Assembly: GCA_037074765.1 (NCBI GenBank)
Contig: JBAMDO010000185.1
Coordinates: forward strand, 49,193 to 113,192
Reading direction: 5' to 3'
Length of the DNA: 64,000 nucleotides
Source: Mansonella perstans
Taxonomy: Eukaryota; Nematoda; Chromadorea; Rhabditida; Onchocercidae
Numbering within the stretch: the first letter of the stretch is position 1; each line of letters opens with the position of its first letter. The notes below the pieces were generated by a model. The model saw nothing but the letters and a program-made list of their open reading frames with translations, searched no databases and was not told the origin of the DNA. The position numbers were made by a program, and so were the translations under genes. Below are positions 61,742-64,000 of this stretch, piece after piece.

Positions 61742-62278
61742 AACAGGAACATTGTATGTCAATTATGGCAGAGCCAAAAATAAAGCCAAAACTTGGTCGA
61801 GTTGTTACATTTACCAAAAATAATCATCGATGGTCTAGGACGTTCGACGAAACGGATTTAAGGTTTGATAATTTCAATGCATTCTAATTCTATCGACGAT
61901 TTGTCGATTTATAATACTTTACATTGAATTTTTTTTCATTTTTTTTTTGTTTGTTATGGACTAAAATTAACATTATCACTTAGCTTTGGTCTGTATTAAT
62001 ATCTGGCGGCCATAGCATCTTAGCCAGAAAGAAGCTTTTAGTCATTCAAAAACTTCATTTTTTGGCTAATTCTAAATTTATTTTTTTTAAAAATTTTTTT
62101 CTCAGACAACAGTTTCAAGCATATTATCCATAACGTTATTTGAAAAAATTACTTCTGAACTTTTTTCTTGACGTAATAAAATTGAGATAATTAAAAAATT
62201 AGTTAGTGCGAAAAAATGAATAAGATAAGTTTTAACAAAAATGTACTTTGATTAGTTGATCTCGTCTAAGATTTTACT

Positions 62279-62386
62279 CATTGATTCGATTGATTACCGA
62301 CTGATTAATCGATTGGTTAATAGGGTGACTGATTGATCAATTAATTGATTAATTAGGCTGATCGACTGACTAATTAATCGCACCTT
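62279..62386. repeat. Degenerate GATTGATTAA-rich tract
   Basis: About 110 bp in which GATTGATT, CTGATTAATC and GACTGACTAATTAATC variants follow each other. It is probably a decayed tetranucleotide repeat. Confidence 0.5.
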
Positions 62387-63106
62387 TCTTTAAACCTCAT
62401 AGCAACTGATAACTTGATGAGATATTAATATTGGCTATATATCATCCATGTTTTGAAATTTTTGATCAAATTTACTGAAAAATTAGAGAACACTGCTTTG
62501 ATTATTATTTGAAATAAATAATTAGGTAGGCAATTAAACGAAATTATATTTCTTGACATTTCGATTTTTGATATGATTCTAAGTAAAAAATTTTCATAGA
62601 TTTAAATTACCATAATAAGTTTCATAATGAATAAAAAAAACATTTGTAAAAAAGTCAATTTATGATTTTATTATTTATTCCTATCTCTCTTTTCGTATTA
62701 ATTAATATGATTAGCTTGTAAAAGGAATTTGAACAAATTAATTTCTTTTTCCTTACATGATTCTTATCATGATTTTAAACGCTATTCTTATAAATTCCTT
62801 ACAAATGATCTCTCTTGTGATTAGTTGATCAGCAAAATACTAGCCGGTAGTATTTTACGCGAATATTTAATATTAAATTCTTTTTATCAACTTTTCTTTA
62901 ACTTATTCCCGCTTTTCAACTTTTTCATTCTGATACTCATTAAATAATTCGACAATAACTTCAAGTTCTCCAGAAATAATGATGATGAATAGCAACAAAA
63001 TATCATTTTCAATCATGATAAAAATACCCATTACATTTGAATTTATGACAAAGTAGTAGTCATCAAAGCGGTAACATCATCTGCATTATAAAATTATTAT
63101 TTTGCT

Positions 63107-63231
63107 AGTGCTATAATATTATCGTTTATCCGAGCTGTAATATTATCATTTTTTCTGAGTGGTGACATCATCATTTCGTCTAAACAATAATATTATCATT
63201 GTCTCTGAGCAATAATCTTATCATTTTGTCT
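63107..63231. repeat. 25-bp minisatellite, five diverged copies
   Basis: Units begin at 63107, 63132, 63157, 63182 and 63207, each 25 bp, with a consensus near GAGCAATAATATTATCATTTTGTCT. The period is not a multiple of three, so it is not a coding repeat. Confidence 0.85.
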
Positions 63232-64000
63232 GAGTCATATCTCCCAATTTATCAGGGGAAATGAAATTTTACTAATACAACTTTAATTAAATGATTTACA
63301 AGCTACAAAAGCGCGAAACTAATTAAATATTCGATTTTGAGGAAAGAAGAAGAACCGAAAAACAAAGATGATGAGAAAATTGATGGCGTCATACAAATTG
63401 TTTCTGATAATGGATCAAAAACTGGTGGATTTAAGCGAAGTCAAACGATTGTCTGATCATGAGTTTCAACTGATCATGGATTTGTTCAGGTTGATTCCGA
63501 CGATTTCCATCCATTTTGATTCATTTTACCAATTTCAAGAAAGTACACATTGTGATTTAACGAAGTATTAAATAGTAATAGCTTAAGGTGGCCTTCTTTA
63601 TCATTTCAAATTTTAATTTATGTATTATGTGTGAGAAAAAGTTTGAGAAATTTTTATATTATACCGAAAATGACAAATGTAATTACTCTGTTTTTTCTCG
63701 GATAAGTATATAAGTACATCGACAATAGTTATTTAAAAATTAAGCGAACAGAAGAATGTAAAAATTTCTCAACAAATACAAATTATGGAAGAAATTTAGC
63801 TTAAGATTAAATGCCTGGCTTCACAAATGCCAAGAATAAATGATCTCCATCAATAACTAACGAGTCCATCCTGATAAAATCACTGATCAGATGATATAGG
63901 TTATTAATTCGCTGTGCCTAACATTTTCGTAATTGAAAACTTCTTGTATTTGTCATAATAATAACAAATATATTGCATAATTGCCGAAACTAATTTGTTA

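Larger units (their letters stand above)
54672..64000. other. Gene-poor right-hand region
   Basis: More than 9 kb of very AT-rich DNA with long A and T runs and several diverged tandem repeats (listed separately). Open frames are short and low in complexity. A 67-codon frame at 63368-63571 has balanced composition but no splice sites or motifs that support it. Confidence 0.4.

Noticed and set aside
61517..61823. Open frames on both strands across the second ATT array
   Set aside because: Poly-Ile and poly-Leu/Asn products of a simple repeat.

Overview
The window looks like nuclear DNA of a parasitic nematode, most likely a filarial or other clade III species. It is AT-rich, full of poly(A)/poly(T) runs, and its genes are split into many short exons. 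Introns follow the nematode pattern (GTAAG/GTATG donors, TTTTCAG/TTTNAG acceptors), and several start codons sit at or just after an orphan 3' splice site, as expected for SL trans-splicing. The species is inferred from gene families and splice style, not from a database match. All spliced models were assembled by eye from reading frame, intron phase and family motifs.

Layout. (1) 494-673 (-) is a probable first coding exon of an unidentified gene running off the left edge. It lies head to head with a four-exon metallo-beta-lactamase-fold gene of MBLAC1 type (1204-2583, +). (2) 6333-16383 (+) is a complete ACK/TNK2-family non-receptor tyrosine kinase of about 26 exons and 1085 residues, with SAM-like, kinase, SH3, CRIB, long disordered tail and UBA regions. 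(3) 19664-20149 (+) encodes a 100-residue single-pass membrane protein I do not recognise. (4) 20855-21451 is a long ATT microsatellite that contains a regular 19-bp higher-order repeat. (5) 21655-29844 (-) is a 12-exon, 601-residue receptor tyrosine kinase with a cysteine-free ectodomain. (6) 29845-39888 is a gene-poor stretch with repeats and one decayed coding-like island. (7) 39889-50312 (-) is adenylyl cyclase-associated protein (CAP), an actin-monomer recycling factor. (8) 50313-64000 is mostly non-coding with several diverged tandem repeats, plus one convincing candidate exon at 54330-54671.

The most interesting structure is the CAP locus. A 1.9-kb exon with a 639-codon open frame lies inside the first intron of the canonical gene. 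It ends in a strong donor in the same phase as the normal first exon, so an alternative promoter could make a CAP of about 1090 residues with a large disordered N-terminus replacing the oligomerisation helix. A third possible 5' exon (54330-54671) also joins in frame. The two kinases and CAP belong to signalling and actin/endocytosis pathways, but nothing here suggests an operon or a co-regulated cluster.
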